A program made the translations under genes and the position numbers. Shown here piece after piece: positions 22,950 to 25,507 of a DNA stretch of 25,507 nt (positions are counted from its first letter, which is position 1; every line of letters starts with the position of its first letter). The notes below the pieces were generated by a model. That model did no database searches, was not told the origin of the DNA, and saw nothing but the letters and a program-made list of their open reading frames with translations. Origin of the DNA: Candidatus Bathyarchaeota archaeon (GTDB taxonomy: Archaea; Thermoproteota; Bathyarchaeia; TCS64); contig JAUYEB010000310.1 of NCBI GenBank assembly GCA_030691555.1, positions 1-25,507 on the forward strand, given 5' to 3'.

Positions 22950-23072
22950 ATGGTGTCCGTTATGGAAATAGCCTTCGATAAGGCCACCGTCTACAGGTCT
23001 AATGGGCCTACGAAAATAGAGTGCAGCGGACCGCGTCCTCGCCATATTCAGACACATTTTATCCCGAATTGA
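22950..23072 (+). CDS. 40-residue ORF at the head of the site E transcript
   Basis: The ATG coincides with the transcription start predicted from site E, so it would be translated leaderless. Third codon positions are GC-rich at first, as in the neighbours, then less so. The peptide begins MVSVMEIAFDKATVYRSNG, has one Cys and a basic, Pro/His-containing end. It overlaps the frame of the radical SAM gene by 52 bases. It might be a small protein or leader, or the true N-terminus of the enzyme gene if a frameshift has occurred. Confidence 0.4.
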   Translation: MVSVMEIAFDKATVYRSNGPTKIECSGPRPRHIQTHFIPN

Positions 23073-24394
23073 GCTTTGAGAAGAGGTTCTATCAAGACTT
23101 AATCGAGGGAGACATCCGAATGTTGACTCACGAACCTGTTAAGACGGAGCCGCCGGAAACGAGGCGGAGGTCGCTGAACTCAGGCGACGCGGTGGCTTCA
23201 CGGGCTTTAAAGATACGCGGGTTCCTCGACGGGCTGGACACCAACATGACCCGGGCGTTCCTGCCATGGATCATACGTAACCCCCGCTACCTACGTACCT
23301 TCACCCGATTCCGCAGGGTCTACCAAGACACGAGACGACTCCGCGCAGAGTCCAAGAAGAACGGTCTAGTCGTGCCCCCCTTCATGATAATGAGCATCAC
23401 CTCGAGGTGCAACCTGAGGTGCACAGGCTGCTATGCCTCTGCAAACGGCACGGTCAACGGCTCGACGACGTCGGCTCAACTGGACAGAGACCAGTGGCGA
23501 AGGGTCTTCTCCCAGGCGAGGGAGCTTGGCGTCCTCGGCTTCATAGTGGCGGGCGGCGAGCCCTTCATGTTCCCCGACCTCGTCGACCTGTGTCAGGAGT
23601 TCAAGGATCGCTTCTTCGTGATTGTTAGCAACGGGACCTCCATCACGGAGGCCGACTTCGCCAAGCTGGGGAGGTCGACGAACATCGGGGTGGTCGTGAG
23701 CCTCGAGGGCGGGAGGTCCGTCACCGACGCTCGCCGCGGGGAGGGCGTGTACGACAAGGCGATGGCGACGATTGGGCGGCTTTTGAAGGCCGGGGTCTTC
23801 ACGGGGGTCTCGGTCACGGTCACCAAGCGCAACCTCAGCTACTGGATGGATGAGGCCAACGTCGACGCCGTCACCGATCTCGGGGTGAGGCTCGGGGTCT
23901 TCATCGAGTACATACCCGACACGCCGTCCATCGCCGACGCCCTGGGTAGAAGCTGCCCCGGCCTATCGGAGTTCCTCACAGACATCGGCGAGACGCCCCC
24001 GGGGGACGCCGATCTGACGTTGTCCCGCGAGGAGCAGGGGACCTTCAGGAGGCGCATACTCGATTACAGGGGCCGTAAGCCCATCTACATCATCCACTCC
24101 CCGGCCGACGAGGCGTTCTTTGGTGGTTGCGTCTCCGCCGGAAGGGGGTTCGCCCACGTGACTCCCACGGGCGACCTGACGCCCTGCCCCGTCTCCAACC
24201 TCGCCACGCACAACCTCTCAAAATCGACACTGAGGGAGGGGCTATCGAGCCCCCTGTTCAGCAGGCTACGTGAGAGCGATCTCCTCAATTCGGGTCACGC
24301 GACGGCGTGTGCGCTGGCCTCGCACCAGAAGGAGACTGAGGAGATCGCCAGATCCGTGGGGGCCTACAGATCCGGGGCGATGGGTAAGACCTAA
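23021..24394 (+). CDS. Radical SAM enzyme with SPASM-like C-terminus
   Basis: The enzyme uses a 4Fe-4S cluster and SAM for radical chemistry. The cluster motif is CNLRCTGC (Cys130, Cys134, Cys137), preceded by PPFMIMSITSR and followed by GGEP (178-181), the SAM amino-group motif. The C-terminal region has GGCVSAGRGF (Cys370), TPTGDLTPC (Cys389) and Cys430, resembling the auxiliary-cluster region of SPASM/Twitch enzymes that modify peptides or cofactors. The first 120 residues are basic and helical with no known domain. The GTG at 23021 gives 457 residues. An ATG at 23120, with GAGGGAG 8 bases upstream, gives 424 and may be the true start. Expression is from site E. The substrate is unknown. 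Confidence 0.88.
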   Translation: MQRTASSPYSDTFYPELSFEKRFYQDLIEGDIRMLTHEPVKTEPPETRRRSLNSGDAVASRALKIRGFLDGLDTNMTRAFLPWIIRNPRYLRTFTRFRRVYQDTRRLRAESKKNGLVVPPFMIMSITSRCNLRCTGCYASANGTVNGSTTSAQLDRDQWRRVFSQARELGVLGFIVAGGEPFMFPDLVDLCQEFKDRFFVIVSNGTSITEADFAKLGRSTNIGVVVSLEGGRSVTDARRGEGVYDKAMATIGRLLKAGVFTGVSVTVTKRNLSYWMDEANVDAVTDLGVRLGVFIEYIPDTPSIADALGRSCPGLSEFLTDIGETPPGDADLTLSREEQGTFRRRILDYRGRKPIYIIHSPADEAFFGGCVSAGRGFAHVTPTGDLTPCPVSNLATHNLSKSTLREGLSSPLFSRLRESDLLNSGHATACALASHQKETEEIARSVGAYRSGAMGKT

Positions 24395-24413
24395 GCACAA
24401 CGGAGCCAAGGCT

Positions 24414-25400
24414 TTGAGAACCCGCCGCCTCGCGCCGCTTCTCATCATCCTCGTCCTCCTCACCCAGATCGCCCCGGCCTACGCTGTGCCCCAGTACAGG
24501 TTCACCATGAACTTCACCTTCGAGAACAAGGGGTCCGAGCCCGTAGCACTGAACAGGGAGGACGTCGCGATCCCACTCTTCATCCAGAACCAGTGGCAGG
24601 TGGTGAAGATCACGTCCGCAGCACCCCCCCTCGGCCAGGAGTACAGCGACGAGGATGGGAACCGGATGGTCGGTCCCGGAATACCGATGACCGTGCCACC
24701 GGGGGCCAAATACAACTACACCGTCGTCTACGAGATAGAGTCCCGGGACAAGCCGAAGCCACAGATTGACCCCTCGAAGGCGGGCTCACGGTCAGATATA
24801 CCGCCCAACCTCGTAGCAGAGTACACGTCGTCCTCGAACACGTTCCCCGCCAACGACACGAGAATCGCCGAGTTGGCGGCGGGCCTCACGCGTAATGAGC
24901 CAGCCGTCCTCGGGAAGGTGATCCGGCTCATCAAGTGGCTGAACGCGAACATCACCTACGACAACTACGAGGTGCCGAGGTTCGCCGGCGAGACCTTCGA
25001 GGAACGGAAGGGCGACTGCGACGACCAGTCGATCCTCCTGATAGCCATGCTGAGGAGCCTGGACATCCCATCCTACCTGGAGGTGGGAGTTGTCTTCGAC
25101 AAGGGCATCGAGAACAAGGAGACGGTGTGGGACGGGCATCTCCGGATAGACGAGGCCGCGGTGGGTTGGCACGGCTGGGTGATGGTCTACGTACCCCCCT
25201 GGGGCTGGCTCCCCGTCGACCTAACGCTCGTCAGGACACAGGACCCCCTGGAGGCGGTTAGGAACGCCCCCGAGTACGGCGGAAACCTCGTAACATCCTA
25301 CAAGGTCGTAAATCAGGACTACGTCGGTAACGGCAGGGCCTCGAGGCAGAGGATCATAGACTCCACGATCTACGTCTCGTCCGTCAACTCGGCAGCCTAG
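24414..25400 (+). CDS. Secreted transglutaminase-like protein, possibly cut by a premature TAG
   Basis: The TTG at 24414, with GGAG 9-10 bases before it, opens a 328-residue product; the frame continues further upstream, but only inside the radical SAM gene. An N-terminal signal peptide is clear: RTRR, then a hydrophobic core (7-19) and an Ala-rich cleavage region (APAYA, 20-24). After a beta-rich part (about 28-130) comes a transglutaminase core with the triad Cys202 (GDCDD), His253 (WHGW) and Asp269 (PVDL). Such proteins are usually proteases or amide-cleaving enzymes rather than cross-linkers. The TAG at 25398-25400 is followed in the same frame by 35 open codons encoding a membrane segment and a KRRR tail, so the ancestral protein was probably anchored. 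It starts 19 bases after the radical SAM stop. Confidence 0.85.
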   Translation: MRTRRLAPLLIILVLLTQIAPAYAVPQYRFTMNFTFENKGSEPVALNREDVAIPLFIQNQWQVVKITSAAPPLGQEYSDEDGNRMVGPGIPMTVPPGAKYNYTVVYEIESRDKPKPQIDPSKAGSRSDIPPNLVAEYTSSSNTFPANDTRIAELAAGLTRNEPAVLGKVIRLIKWLNANITYDNYEVPRFAGETFEERKGDCDDQSILLIAMLRSLDIPSYLEVGVVFDKGIENKETVWDGHLRIDEAAVGWHGWVMVYVPPWGWLPVDLTLVRTQDPLEAVRNAPEYGGNLVTSYKVVNQDYVGNGRASRQRIIDSTIYVSSVNSAA

Positions 25401-25507
25401 CTGACCGAGCCTTCCTGGCCTAACTCGACGGTGTTGGTGTTAGCCGCCGCGTTAGGGGGAGCGACAGTGGCCATGTTCTACATCGCCAAACGGAGACGGG
25501 GACAATA
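25401..25507 (+). other. In-frame C-terminal membrane anchor after the transglutaminase stop
   Basis: The frame continues after TAG with LTEPSWPNST, a hydrophobic stretch from VLVLAAALGG to AMFYIA, and KRRRGQ. The window then ends on TA, possibly the start of a stop codon. A linker, one membrane helix and a basic stop-transfer tail is exactly the end expected of an archaeal surface-anchored enzyme. It could be a lost C-terminus, a readthrough extension or a separate tiny gene starting at GTG 25431. Confidence 0.55.

Noticed and set aside
24270..24413. Longer N-terminus of the transglutaminase gene inside the radical SAM gene
   Set aside because: The segment is a shadow of the radical SAM frame (Arg-rich, low complexity); the TTG at 24414 has a ribosome site and gives a clean signal peptide.
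25398..25400. Pyrrolysine codon in the transglutaminase gene
   Set aside because: TAG is an ordinary and frequent stop in this window and no pyl genes are visible; a nonsense change is more likely, though not proven.
1..25507. CRISPR array or defence system
   Set aside because: No regularly spaced repeats and no Cas, nuclease or restriction genes were found.

Overview
The window reads as a stretch of an archaeal chromosome. Several starts sit at or a few bases past the transcription start predicted from a TATA box about 26 bases upstream. Other genes carry GGAGG-type ribosome sites, T-runs follow several stops, and TTG/GTG starts are common. No rRNA, complete tRNA or CRISPR array is visible, so the lineage is not fixed; a thermoproteotal (for example Bathyarchaeia-like) genome would fit, but this is a guess.

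There are two halves with different character. Positions 1-13,300 are mixed in strand and base composition. They hold a peptide and amide catabolism set: an N-acyl-D-amino-acid deacylase, a metal-dependent amidohydrolase, two MlrC-type (M81) metallopeptidases and a CapA-like metallophosphatase family protein, plus a class I methyltransferase. Between the two MlrC genes lies a tight four-gene minus-strand operon of uncharacterised membrane proteins (5311-8321). Two of its products appear to be distant paralogues with a shared soluble domain, probably on opposite faces of the membrane. Many intergenic gaps in this half carry alternating CG/TG tracts, and a solitary IS200/IS605-type structured end lies just upstream of the D-aminoacylase gene. 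A degenerate tRNA 3' end at 13296-13320 lies near the change in character.

Positions 13,400-25,507 are GC-rich and entirely plus-strand. They contain a UbiE-like methyltransferase, a PadR regulator fused to a TRASH metal-binding domain, an isoprenylcysteine-methyltransferase-like membrane protein, a PP-loop tRNA-thiolation-like enzyme, a membrane protein with a spermidine-synthase-like domain, a Cu+-type P1B ATPase with an N-terminal TRASH/YHS domain, an MFS exporter, a radical SAM/SPASM-like enzyme and a secreted transglutaminase-like protein.

The most interesting signal is a 21-bp dyad, roughly ATATATC-N7-GATATAT, at five promoters in this second half, always sharing three bases with a TATA box. 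It occurs before the PadR-TRASH gene itself and before four further transcription units, including the Cu ATPase. The simplest reading is an autoregulated copper-responsive regulon that includes several genes with no established copper role. Three of its transcripts begin with very short ORFs (34, 51 and 40 residues). At the right edge, the transglutaminase gene ends in TAG, but the same frame continues into a membrane anchor with a basic tail, suggesting a recent nonsense change or readthrough.
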